Below are positions 43,097 to 51,775 of a DNA stretch of 61,772 nt, in pieces (within the stretch, counting starts at the first letter, position 1; each line of letters starts with the position of its first letter). Under the pieces are notes generated by a model. That model was not told the origin of the DNA. It did not search any database and was given only the letters and a program-made list of their open reading frames with translations. Source of the DNA: Bacteroidetes bacterium UBA5697 (GTDB lineage Bacteria; Bacteroidota; Bacteroidia; B-17B0; Aurantibacillaceae); NCBI GenBank assembly GCA_002420145.1, contig DIHL01000068.1, positions 1 to 61,772 on the forward strand, read 5' to 3'. Position numbers and translations under genes: made by a program.

Positions 43097-44989
43097 ATGC
43101 ATAAAATACTCGAATATTTTTGGAAGTATAATTTACCTCGCTGGTCAATTTTAGTGATTGACTTGTTGATTTGTGCATTTTCGTTAACACTCGCTTTTTT
43201 CTTACGCTTTAATTTTAAATCAATTCCCCCAGAAGATTTAAAAAATTTGCCTTACGATTATGTTTTGGTATTATCGGTTCGATTAATTGCTTTTGTTATT
43301 TCAAAAACATACAAAGGTGTTGTAAGATATACGGGAGCTAAAGATGCAACAAGAATCTTTGCGATTATTTTATTGAGCAGTTTTGTATTATATGTTATTA
43401 ATATTTTTACCCGTCAAATATTATTAGGATACTATATCATTCCTCATTCTGTGATTATTATTGATGCCTTAGTCACTATTTTTATCATGATCAGTTCTCG
43501 TTTGGCCATCAAAGCGATTTATTTTGAGAACAAAAATCCTGAGAAACAAAAAACGCAAGTTATTATTTATGGAGCAGGAGAGAGTGGTATTATCACTAAA
43601 CGTACTTTGGATAGAGATGCAGCCGTGCGTTATAAAGTGGTGGGATTTGTAGATGATGATGAAAAGAAAAAAGGAAGAAGTTTAGAAGGTGCTTTTATTT
43701 ATCCAACTTCTAAATTAGCAGAACTTATAAAAGAGAACGATGTAGAGTCTGTTATTATTAGTATTCAAAATTTATCTCCTGAAACAAAAAATAAAATTAT
43801 TGATGAGTGCTTGCAATTAGGAGTGAGGGTGTTAAACGTTCCTCCAGTAGCAAAATGGATTAATGGAGAATTAAGTTTTAATCAAATTAAAGGAATCAAT
43901 ATCGAAGAGTTATTGGAACGTGACCCTATTAAATTAGATAATGGATTAATTAATAAACAGTTAAATAATAAAACCATTTTGATTACTGGAGCGGCTGGTT
44001 CAATTGGTTCGGAGTTAGCTAGGCAGTGTGCTAAATTTAACCCAGCTTTATTGGTTTTATTAGATCAAGCAGAAAGCCCTTTGCATGAATTAGAATTAGA
44101 GTTTAATGAAAAGTCTAATTTAAAAAAGCACGAAGTTGTTATTGGAGATGTTCGTAACAAAGAACGAATGCATAATGTGTTTAATACCTTTAAACCACAA
44201 ATTGTATTTCATGCCGCTGCCTACAAGCATGTGCCTATGATGGAAAATAATCCATCTGAATCTATTTTAACTAACATACTTGGAACTAAAACAGTAGCTG
44301 ATTTAGCAGTAGAGTTTAAGGTAGAAAAATTTGTGATGATTTCAACAGACAAAGCAGTGAATCCAACAAATGTGATGGGGGCTTCTAAACGTATTGCCGA
44401 AATTTATACACAGAGTTTAGGGAAAATTTCAAACACAAAATTTATTACCACACGTTTTGGAAATGTATTAGGGTCTAATGGCTCTGTAATCCCACGTTTT
44501 AAAAAACAAATCGAAGAGGGTGGACCAATTACAATTACGCATCCTGATATTACTCGTTTCTTCATGACAATTCCTGAAGCTTGTCAATTAGTATTAGAAG
44601 CTGGTTGTATGGGTAAAGGAGGCGAGATATTTGTATTTGATATGGGACAATCCGTTAAGATTGTGGATTTGGCTCGTAAGATGATTAAGTTGTCTGGATT
44701 AAAAGAAGATAGAGATATTAAAATTATATACACAGGTTTACGACCTGGAGAAAAATTATATGAGGAGTTATTAGCGAGTTCAGAAAATACATTACCTACC
44801 CATCATCAACAAATATTAGTTGGTAAGGTTCGTGAATACGAATTTGCTGAGGTTACTAAATTTATTAATGAATTAATTTCATTATTCAATACACAAGACA
44901 ATACACGTATTGTTGCCAAAATGAAAGATATTGTTCCTGAATTTGTGAGCAATAATTCTGTATTTCAAACATTAGATAAATCATCATAA
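43097..44989 (+). CDS. CapD/WbpM/PglF-like nucleotide-sugar 4,6-dehydratase, membrane-anchored
   Basis: 630 residues: four N-terminal membrane helices (to about 120), a CoA-binding-like Rossmann domain (VIIYGAGESGIITKRTLDRD) and a C-terminal SDR dehydratase domain with ITGAAGSIGSELARQCAKF, VFHAAAYKHVPMMENNPSES and ISTDKAVNPTNVMGASKRIA. The Met in place of the usual Tyr before GASK is normal for this subfamily. It converts UDP-GlcNAc-type sugars to 4-keto-6-deoxy intermediates for surface polysaccharide or protein glycosylation. No glycosyltransferase cluster is adjacent. Confidence 0.93.
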   Translation: MHKILEYFWKYNLPRWSILVIDLLICAFSLTLAFFLRFNFKSIPPEDLKNLPYDYVLVLSVRLIAFVISKTYKGVVRYTGAKDATRIFAIILLSSFVLYVINIFTRQILLGYYIIPHSVIIIDALVTIFIMISSRLAIKAIYFENKNPEKQKTQVIIYGAGESGIITKRTLDRDAAVRYKVVGFVDDDEKKKGRSLEGAFIYPTSKLAELIKENDVESVIISIQNLSPETKNKIIDECLQLGVRVLNVPPVAKWINGELSFNQIKGINIEELLERDPIKLDNGLINKQLNNKTILITGAAGSIGSELARQCAKFNPALLVLLDQAESPLHELELEFNEKSNLKKHEVVIGDVRNKERMHNVFNTFKPQIVFHAAAYKHVPMMENNPSESILTNILGTKTVADLAVEFKVEKFVMISTDKAVNPTNVMGASKRIAEIYTQSLGKISNTKFITTRFGNVLGSNGSVIPRFKKQIEEGGPITITHPDITRFFMTIPEACQLVLEAGCMGKGGEIFVFDMGQSVKIVDLARKMIKLSGLKEDRDIKIIYTGLRPGEKLYEELLASSENTLPTHHQQILVGKVREYEFAEVTKFINELISLFNTQDNTRIVAKMKDIVPEFVSNNSVFQTLDKSS

Positions 44990-44990
44990 C

Positions 44991-46640
44991 ATGAATCGTT
45001 TTTTTATTCTTTTGTCATTAGTTGTTTTTTCAAAGTCAATTAATGCGCAAACAAAACCTGTAGCAACTCCAACAGATTTAAAACAACCGAAGTTAGTAGT
45101 TGGAATTGTAGTTGACCAAATGCGCCAAGATTATATTTATCGTTATTGGAACAAGTTTGGCAATGGTGGATTTAAAAAACTCATCAACGAAGGTTATTTT
45201 TATCGTAATGCTCAATATAATTATGTGCCAACTTATACTGGCCCTGGACATGCTTCTATTTATACTGGTACAAGCCCTGCAACTCATGGTATTATAGCTA
45301 ATGATTGGTTTGTAAAAGAAGAAAATAAAATCACTTATTGTACAGATGATAATAAGGTGAAATCAGTTGGCACAGATAGTAAAGCAGGATTAATGTCGCC
45401 AAAGAATTTATTAGTGACTACGATTGGCGATGAATTAAAACTAAATACAAACCAGCAAGCCAAAGTATTTGCCATGTCATTAAAAGATAGAAGTTCTATC
45501 TTACCAGCTGGTCATAGCGCCAACGGAGCTTTTTGGTTTGATGGAAGTAATGGTAAATTTATTTCGAGTTCTCATTATATGAATGAATTGCCAGCTTGGG
45601 TGAATGATTTTAATAATTTACAACTAGCCAAAAAATATTTAAGTCAAGGTTGGAATACTTTGTATCCACTTGCTGGTTATACTGAAAGCATAGCTGATAA
45701 AAATAATTACGAAGCGGCACCAAATAAAAAGGACACGGCTATTTTTCCATACCAATACAATGCACAATTAGAGAAAAATAATTACGAAATTATTAAAGCA
45801 ACTCCATACGGTAATACAATTACTAAAGATTTAGCATTAGCTTGCTTAAAAGCAGAACAATTAGGAAAAGGTAAACAAACCGATATGTTATGTATTAGTT
45901 TTTCTTCTACGGATTATGTTGGTCATTCATACGGTCCGCGCAGTGTTGAGGTTGAGGATGTTTATATTCGTTTAGATAAAGATTTAGAAGAATTAATTAA
46001 CGCACTTAATACATCTTTAGGTAAAGACAACTATGTGATTTTTTTAACAGCCGATCATGGCGCTTGTGATGTGCCGGCGCATTTAATGGATTTGAAAATA
46101 CCTGGAGGATATGTCAATGAAGATGAGTTAACGAAGATTGTAAAAACCTTTTGTCAAAATCAGTATGGAGATAGTTTAGTGGCTTCATTATCAAATCAAC
46201 AAATCTTTTTAAATGAAAGTAAAATGGCGTCTATGAAATTAAACAAGTTTGCGGTGGAGCATACATTGGCTAATTTTATGTTGTCTGTTAAAGGTGTGGC
46301 CGAGGCTTACCCATCAGAGGTTTTAAAGTATGAAAACTATACCGATGATTCGTTTAAATATTTAATTCAAAAAGGATATAATCATGTCAGAAGTGGTAAT
46401 GTAGCTTTTTCATATAATCCAGCTTGGATGGAATATCATAATAAAGGAACGACTCATGGAGCATCTTATAGTTACGATACACACGTGCCATTATTGTTTT
46501 ATGGAGCTAATATTCCCAAAGGATTTTCAGTAAAAAAAGTAAATGTGGTGGATATTGCTCCAACTATTGCAACCATGTTACATTTATCTTTTCCAAATGG
46601 AACAACTGGGAAACCTTTAACAGAGGTAATTACGAAATAA
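44991..46640 (+). CDS. PafA-like alkaline phosphatase
   Basis: 549 residues with a signal peptide ending SINAQ. Alkaline-phosphatase superfamily metal site: Asp in VVGIVVDQMRQDY, Thr nucleophile in YVPTYTGPGHASIYTG, SSTDYVGHSYGPRSVE, LTADHGACDVP and the C-terminal His in TTHGASYSYDTHVPLLFYG. Length and motifs fit the PafA-type periplasmic phosphomonoesterase common in Bacteroidota, which releases phosphate from organic esters. It starts 1 bp after the CapD-like gene and 7 bp before the next gene, so it is in an operon of four or five genes. Confidence 0.92.
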   Translation: MNRFFILLSLVVFSKSINAQTKPVATPTDLKQPKLVVGIVVDQMRQDYIYRYWNKFGNGGFKKLINEGYFYRNAQYNYVPTYTGPGHASIYTGTSPATHGIIANDWFVKEENKITYCTDDNKVKSVGTDSKAGLMSPKNLLVTTIGDELKLNTNQQAKVFAMSLKDRSSILPAGHSANGAFWFDGSNGKFISSSHYMNELPAWVNDFNNLQLAKKYLSQGWNTLYPLAGYTESIADKNNYEAAPNKKDTAIFPYQYNAQLEKNNYEIIKATPYGNTITKDLALACLKAEQLGKGKQTDMLCISFSSTDYVGHSYGPRSVEVEDVYIRLDKDLEELINALNTSLGKDNYVIFLTADHGACDVPAHLMDLKIPGGYVNEDELTKIVKTFCQNQYGDSLVASLSNQQIFLNESKMASMKLNKFAVEHTLANFMLSVKGVAEAYPSEVLKYENYTDDSFKYLIQKGYNHVRSGNVAFSYNPAWMEYHNKGTTHGASYSYDTHVPLLFYGANIPKGFSVKKVNVVDIAPTIATMLHLSFPNGTTGKPLTEVITK

Positions 46641-46647
46641 AAATATT

Positions 46648-47271
46648 ATGCTACTACGACTTAATTACGATAATCCGCATCCAAAAGACATTCAACTAAT
46701 TGTTGATTGTTTGAAAAACGATGGTGTTATTATTTATCCAACCGATACGGTTTATTCAATTGGCTGTGATATTACTCGACCAAAGGCTATCGAAAAAGTA
46801 TGTCGTTTAAAAAATATCAAACCCGAAAAAGCTAATTTTTCATTTGTGTGTAGCGATTTAAGCCATTTATCAAATTATGCACGCCCTATTTCAAATTCAT
46901 TATTTCGAATGATGAAAAAGGCTTTGCCTGGCCCCTATACTTTTATTTTAGAGGCTAATAATAATGTGCCTAAGCTTTTAAAACAAAACAAAAAAACAGT
47001 TGGTATTCGTGTGCCTGATAATACTATATGTAAAACAATTATTACTGAATTAGGTAATCCAATTATAACAACCAGTTTACATAATCCTTACGATGAAATT
47101 TTAGACTATTTTACCGATCCAGAAGCTATTTATCGTGAATACGAAAAAAAAGTGGATATAGTGATTGATGGTGGTTTTGGTAATCTGTATGCCTCAACCG
47201 TTATAGATTGTTCTCAAGACGAAATTATTATTTTACGAGAAGGCTTGGGTAGTTTAGATATTCTGGATTAA
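46648..47271 (+). CDS. Threonylcarbamoyl-AMP synthase family (TsaC/YciO/Sua5)
   Basis: 207 residues, YrdC domain only: VIIYPTDTVYSIGCDITRPK, the ATP/threonine pocket region KKALPGPYTFILEAN and VGIRVPDN. TsaC makes the precursor of the t6A modification in tRNAs. The length and the KKxxxxxGIRVPDN form fit the YciO-like branch, whose role is less certain. It begins 7 bp after the PafA-like gene. Confidence 0.88.
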   Translation: MLLRLNYDNPHPKDIQLIVDCLKNDGVIIYPTDTVYSIGCDITRPKAIEKVCRLKNIKPEKANFSFVCSDLSHLSNYARPISNSLFRMMKKALPGPYTFILEANNNVPKLLKQNKKTVGIRVPDNTICKTIITELGNPIITTSLHNPYDEILDYFTDPEAIYREYEKKVDIVIDGGFGNLYASTVIDCSQDEIIILREGLGSLDILD

Positions 47272-47338
47272 GTCGTTTTGTTATAAAATTGTTGATTATT
47301 GCTAGGTATTTTGTACTATTTTAGATTCTCACTCTTAT

Positions 47339-49408
47339 ATGTTTTTTATGCGATTAAAAATTTACTCATTAATAGTTTTGTTCTGTTTTCTAACCGTGAA
47401 TTTGTTTTCACAAATGACTAATACTAAAAAATGGAGAAAGTCAGAGAATGATTCTATGCAAAGTGCATTATTAATGATGGACGATGGGAATTTATTACAG
47501 GCTTTACCATTTTATGAAAACTTATATAATCAACATCCCAAAGAAGAATATTTAAAATACTGTTACGGGAAATGTGCGTTGACAAGAAGTGATAAGCATG
47601 AAGTTGCGCTTAAAATGTTGTCTGAAGTTTATGAAAAGAACAAAAAAGTTGACAATATAGAATATGATTTAGCTAGAGCAAATCATTATAATTATAAGTT
47701 TGATGAGGCCATTGCTTTAATTGAGAAATGTTTGGTGAATAAAAGAGTTTCTCCAGAAACAAAGAAAAAAGCAGCTCAATTAAAACAGTATTGTATTAAT
47801 GGTAAAGATTTGTATGCAAAGCCAACTGGTGCAAAAATTGAAAATGTAGGAAATATTATTAACTCTCCTTACGAAGATTATGTTCCTGTTATTTCAGCAG
47901 ATGAATCAATTATGTTATTTACTTATAGAGGAATTGAAAGTACAGGAGGCTTACAAAATGATTTTTTACAACCAGATAGATTTGGAAAATATTATGAAGA
48001 TGTTTTTCAGGCTGTAAGAATTGATGGAGAGTGGAAAAGGCCAATGCCAGTAAAAAATGTCAATACAAATTCGCACGATGGAGCCATTGCAATTAGTCCA
48101 GATGGTTTTTATTTGTTTGTATACAGAGATAACGGAGATGATCATGGAGATATTTATATGAGCAATTCATTAACAGGAGAGTGGACTGAACCTAAAAAAT
48201 TAAATGGTCAAGTAAATTCATATTCATGGGAAGGAAGTTGTTCTTTAACTGCTGATGGTAAATATTTATATTTTAGTAGTGAGAGAGGCGGTGGCTATGG
48301 CGGAAAAGATATTTACAGAGCCACGTTATTGCCAGATAGTACCTGGGGTAATGTGATAAATTTAGGAGATAGTATCAATACGGCTTTAGATGACGATGCT
48401 CCCTTTATACATCCTGATGGAGTTACTTTGTTTTATAGTTCTCAGGGCAAAAATAGCATGGGAGGATATGATATTTTTCAATCTCGTTTAAATTGGAAAG
48501 ATTCTACATTCAGTAATCCGATTAATTTAGGTTATCCAATTAATACAACGGATGATGATATTTATTATGTATTATCAGCTAATGGAGACAGAGGTTATTA
48601 TGCATCTGGAAAAGCAGGGGGACAAGGTTTGAAAGATATTTACACAGTTTATCCAGGTTATGTTGGAAAAAAACCTTCTTCGTTTATGGTGAAAGGAAAA
48701 ATTACAGAAAAAGGCTCTCCAGTTGGAGCATTAGTTTCTGTTGAAATTGTAGACCAAAATAATAAAAACTTCGGAGAATTTTCAAGTAACACATCTACAG
48801 GTAATTATTTAGTATCATTACCAGCTGGCGGTCAATTTAAAATAATCTATAAATACAAAACGTATGCGTATAAAACACTAGATATTAATACATTAAATTT
48901 AGAAGGATATGATGAGAAATTATTTGATATCAATTTTGATGAACAAGAGCCAGTAGCAGTTGTTGAACCTAAAAAAGATACTGTGATTGCCGTAGTAGAA
49001 CCAATAAAAGTTGTAGAACCTGCAAAGGTGGTAGAGCCTGTAACTAAAAAAGTTGTATTGAAACCTAATGCTACACTTCAAGAAAAAATTAAATATTACA
49101 GTGAATTGTATGGGGATATTTCTGCTGAAGGATTACAATTTAGAGTTCAAATCGCCGCTTACAAATATCCTAAAAATTATACGTACAAGCATTTAAAAGG
49201 ATTAGGAGATGTTGAGAATTTATTACTAGACGATGGAATTACACGTATTACTATTGGAGGTAATTTTAATACTTTAGGAAAAGCTTTTGAGCATAATGTT
49301 AAGGTTATTAAAGCAGGACAGACGGATGCTTTTGTAACCGTATTATATCAAGGTAAAAGAATTTATTTAGAAGACTTAGAAAAGATGGGAATCTTTGTGA
49401 AGAAATAA
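47339..49408 (+). CDS. PorE-like protein: TPR, WD40/PD40 propeller, regulatory domain, SPOR-like C-terminus
   Basis: 689 residues; ATG at 47339 or 47348. After the signal peptide come TPR-like helices (LLQALPFYENLYNQHP.., about 45-140), PD40-type blades (YEDYVPVISADESIMLFTYR, HDGAIAISPDGFYLFVYRDN, WEGSCSLTADGKYLYFSSER, DDDAPFIHPDGVTLFYSSQG), a carboxypeptidase-regulatory-like domain (about 450-530), a VEP/K-rich linker and a C-terminal ~95-residue SPOR-like domain (FRVQIAAYKYPK ... DAFVTVLYQGKRIYLED). PorE of T9SS has the same order but ends in OmpA. Here a different peptidoglycan-binding-type domain takes its place. It probably anchors an envelope complex to the wall. Confidence 0.85.
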   Translation: MFFMRLKIYSLIVLFCFLTVNLFSQMTNTKKWRKSENDSMQSALLMMDDGNLLQALPFYENLYNQHPKEEYLKYCYGKCALTRSDKHEVALKMLSEVYEKNKKVDNIEYDLARANHYNYKFDEAIALIEKCLVNKRVSPETKKKAAQLKQYCINGKDLYAKPTGAKIENVGNIINSPYEDYVPVISADESIMLFTYRGIESTGGLQNDFLQPDRFGKYYEDVFQAVRIDGEWKRPMPVKNVNTNSHDGAIAISPDGFYLFVYRDNGDDHGDIYMSNSLTGEWTEPKKLNGQVNSYSWEGSCSLTADGKYLYFSSERGGGYGGKDIYRATLLPDSTWGNVINLGDSINTALDDDAPFIHPDGVTLFYSSQGKNSMGGYDIFQSRLNWKDSTFSNPINLGYPINTTDDDIYYVLSANGDRGYYASGKAGGQGLKDIYTVYPGYVGKKPSSFMVKGKITEKGSPVGALVSVEIVDQNNKNFGEFSSNTSTGNYLVSLPAGGQFKIIYKYKTYAYKTLDINTLNLEGYDEKLFDINFDEQEPVAVVEPKKDTVIAVVEPIKVVEPAKVVEPVTKKVVLKPNATLQEKIKYYSELYGDISAEGLQFRVQIAAYKYPKNYTYKHLKGLGDVENLLLDDGITRITIGGNFNTLGKAFEHNVKVIKAGQTDAFVTVLYQGKRIYLEDLEKMGIFVKK

Positions 49409-49415
49409 AGCTCAC

Positions 49416-49448
49416 AAAAAAGGATTTACTATTAGTAAATCCTTTTTT
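49416..49448. terminator. Bidirectional terminator
   Basis: AAAAAAGGATTTACT / AGTAAATCCTTTTTT stem between the convergent PorE-like and nth-bcp genes; A-rich and T-rich flanks serve both directions. Confidence 0.85.
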
Positions 49449-49469
49449 GTTTTTAATGATGTTTTGAAA

Positions 49470-50813
49470 TTATAAATCTAAAATTTGTTTTCCGTGTTCT
49501 TTTGTTTTAACGTCTGTAATCACATGAGATACAATTCCTTTTTCATTAATAATAAAAGTGGTTCTAATAATACCATCATAAATTCTGCCCATAAATTGCT
49601 TTGTTCCCCAAACATCATAAGCTTTAATAATTGCCATATCAGTGTCTGCTAGTAAAGAAAAAGGTAACTCGTATTTAGTAGCAAATTTCTTATGCATTTT
49701 TTCATCATCAGCACTGACTCCTAATACCACAAAATTCTTTTTGCTTAAGTATTGGTGTTCATCTCTTAAACTACAAGCTTCCATGGTACACCCAGGAGTA
49801 TTGTCTTTTGGATAAAAATAAAGTACTATATTTTTACCTTTTAAATCTTTTAAAGCAATGGTTTTTCCATTTTGATCTTTAGCCGAAAAAGTAGGTGCTT
49901 TATCGCCAACTTTTAAAGAGGTTGAATGGGCTACAAATTTAGTTTCTTTTGTGGTCGCTTTTGCGGGAGCTGATTTTGTAGGTTTAGCTGGCGCTACTTT
50001 TTTTATAGCCACTTTTTTAGCTGCAGCCTTTTTTACGACAGCTTTTTTAGGAATTGTAGGCTTCTCGGACTTTACAGTTTTTTTTGTTGGAGTTGTTTTT
50101 GCCATAATATCTTTTGTTATTTCTAATTTAATTGAGTTTGGTTTCTTATGAGATAACGAATGAGGATAGTTTTTGTTTATAGTTTTTGTTTTAAAATAGT
50201 GGCACCATTCGGTCAATTTACACTCTCCGCATTTTGGTGTTCTCGCCAAACACGTATATCGCCCGTGTAAAATGAGCCAATGATGTGCTGTTGCTACATA
50301 TTGTTCTGGAATGTGTTTAATTAGTTGTTGTTCACTTTGTAGTGGCGTTTTAGCTTTTGTAAGCCCTAATCTATTAGAAACTCTAAAAACATGCGTGTCA
50401 ACTGCCATGGCGGGTTTATCGTAAATAACAGAGGCTACTACATTAGCAGTTTTACGACCAACGCCAGGTAATTTTACTAATTGGTCAATATCGCTTGGGA
50501 TAACACCGTTAAAGTCTTTTAGTAACATATTTGCCATATTTACTAAATGCTTGGCTTTATTGTTTGGATAGCTTACACTTCTAATGTAATTAAAAATAGT
50601 GTCAGAACTGGCAGAGGCTAATGCTTCAGCGGTAGGATAATCTCTAAATAATTTTGGTGTCACTTGATTAATACGTTTATCAGTGCATTGAGCTGATAAT
50701 ATTACCGCTACAATTAACTCAAAGGGATTTGAATATTGTAGTTCTGTTTCTGCAATAGGAACGTTAGTTTTAAAGTAATTAATAACGCCTTCGTATCGTT
50801 CTTTTAAAGTCAT
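49470..50813 (-). CDS. Endonuclease III fused to Bcp-type peroxiredoxin
   Basis: 447 residues in one uninterrupted frame. Residues 1-207 are a complete Nth: HhH KLPGVGRKTANVV with catalytic Lys121, AVDTHVFRVSNRLG with Asp139, and the C-x6-C-x2-C-x5-C [4Fe-4S] loop (Cys188, 195, 198, 204). Residues 208-295 are a Lys/Ala/Pro-rich linker like a histone H1 tail. Residues 296-447 are a thiol peroxidase of the Bcp/AhpC type with DNTPGCTMEAC (peroxidatic Cys342, resolving Cys347). Nth removes oxidised pyrimidines; Bcp removes peroxides. In relatives nth and bcp are neighbouring separate genes. Here no stop divides them, although Met237 (ATG 50105) could also start a separate Bcp. Confidence 0.92.
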   Translation of the reverse strand: MTLKERYEGVINYFKTNVPIAETELQYSNPFELIVAVILSAQCTDKRINQVTPKLFRDYPTAEALASASSDTIFNYIRSVSYPNNKAKHLVNMANMLLKDFNGVIPSDIDQLVKLPGVGRKTANVVASVIYDKPAMAVDTHVFRVSNRLGLTKAKTPLQSEQQLIKHIPEQYVATAHHWLILHGRYTCLARTPKCGECKLTEWCHYFKTKTINKNYPHSLSHKKPNSIKLEITKDIMAKTTPTKKTVKSEKPTIPKKAVVKKAAAKKVAIKKVAPAKPTKSAPAKATTKETKFVAHSTSLKVGDKAPTFSAKDQNGKTIALKDLKGKNIVLYFYPKDNTPGCTMEACSLRDEHQYLSKKNFVVLGVSADDEKMHKKFATKYELPFSLLADTDMAIIKAYDVWGTKQFMGRIYDGIIRTTFIINEKGIVSHVITDVKTKEHGKQILDL

Positions 50814-50838
50814 GCTTTTTTATAAAGATGGGATTAAT

Positions 50839-50888
50839 ACCTTAAAAAAGAGCCATCTGTTATCCAACAAATGGCTCTTTTTTAAGGT
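50839..50888 (-). terminator. Long-stem terminator of the DUF4197 gene
   Basis: An 18-bp perfect stem (ACCTTAAAAAAGAGCCAT and its complement) with a 14-nt loop, between the DUF4197 stop and the nth-bcp start. The stem contains its own A and T tracts. Confidence 0.8.
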
Positions 50889-50897
50889 TAAGAACTA

Positions 50898-51728
50898 TTA
50901 TTTTTTGAATCCAAATACTTTTTTCAAAATATCAGTTACACGAGCCATAGGATCTTTTCTGATTTTTGTTTCTTCTTCAGAAATCAAGGTCATTAAACCA
51001 TTGATTGCTTTTGTGCAAACGTAATCATCTAAATTAGGGTTTTGTTTTTTTACTCCAGGTAGTTTATTATAGGCTGTAGCTAAAGGCTTCCAATAACTTG
51101 CTACTTTAGCTTTTGTAACAGCTTCTTTAATAGTTGGCATAAATTTTTCTTTTAATGGCGCATACGTTTTTTCTCTTAAATAATGAGTAGCAGCGGTGTC
51201 ATTGCCGTTTAAAATAGCAAAACCATCACTCACACTCATATTTGTAATGGCGTCAACAAATACTGGCGCTGCTTTTTTAGCTGCTTCTTCAGCAGCTCTG
51301 TTTAATGAAGTTTCAAACTCGGTAACCTTTTTTTGCATACCCATTTTTATCAATTTCTCCTTCATGTCTTTAGCTTCAGTAGGCCAAGGAATAAATACTT
51401 TTGGATTTTTTAGATATCCATCAGCTTTGGCAACCATTCCAGATGAATTGTTAGTTCCAACAGTTAATGCTTCTTTTAAGCCTTTAATCACTTCGTCGTT
51501 TGTTAAGCTAGGAGCAGCAGTTCCTGTACCTGTTTTTGTTCCTAAAACTGTTTCGGCAGTATTAATTACTCCTGCAGCTGTTGTATTAGTTTTAGCAGCA
51601 TCAATAATGGTAGTTGAATTGGTCACAGCTGCATCTTTGGCTGTATTTAATATGTTTCCCCAGGTTTGTGCTTTGGATATTAAACTACTTGATATAATAG
51701 TTGTTAATAATAGAGTCTTTATTTTCAT
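50898..51728 (-). CDS. DUF4197 exported protein
   Basis: 276 residues with a signal peptide (MKIKTLLLTTIISSSLISKA). The mature part matches the DUF4197 pattern: LTNDEVIKGLKEALTVGTNN, SDGFAILNGNDTAATHYLRE and DPMARVTDILKKVFGF at the C-terminus. Helical, probably periplasmic; function unknown. Divergent from cinA across 47 bp, where two perfect TATATTTG boxes lie on the minus strand (51754-51761 and 51766-51773) that may drive this gene. Confidence 0.9.
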   Translation of the reverse strand: MKIKTLLLTTIISSSLISKAQTWGNILNTAKDAAVTNSTTIIDAAKTNTTAAGVINTAETVLGTKTGTGTAAPSLTNDEVIKGLKEALTVGTNNSSGMVAKADGYLKNPKVFIPWPTEAKDMKEKLIKMGMQKKVTEFETSLNRAAEEAAKKAAPVFVDAITNMSVSDGFAILNGNDTAATHYLREKTYAPLKEKFMPTIKEAVTKAKVASYWKPLATAYNKLPGVKKQNPNLDDYVCTKAINGLMTLISEEETKIRKDPMARVTDILKKVFGFKK

Positions 51729-51775
51729 AATTTTAAATTTACGCTTAGTTTTACAAATATATTGCCAAATATACT

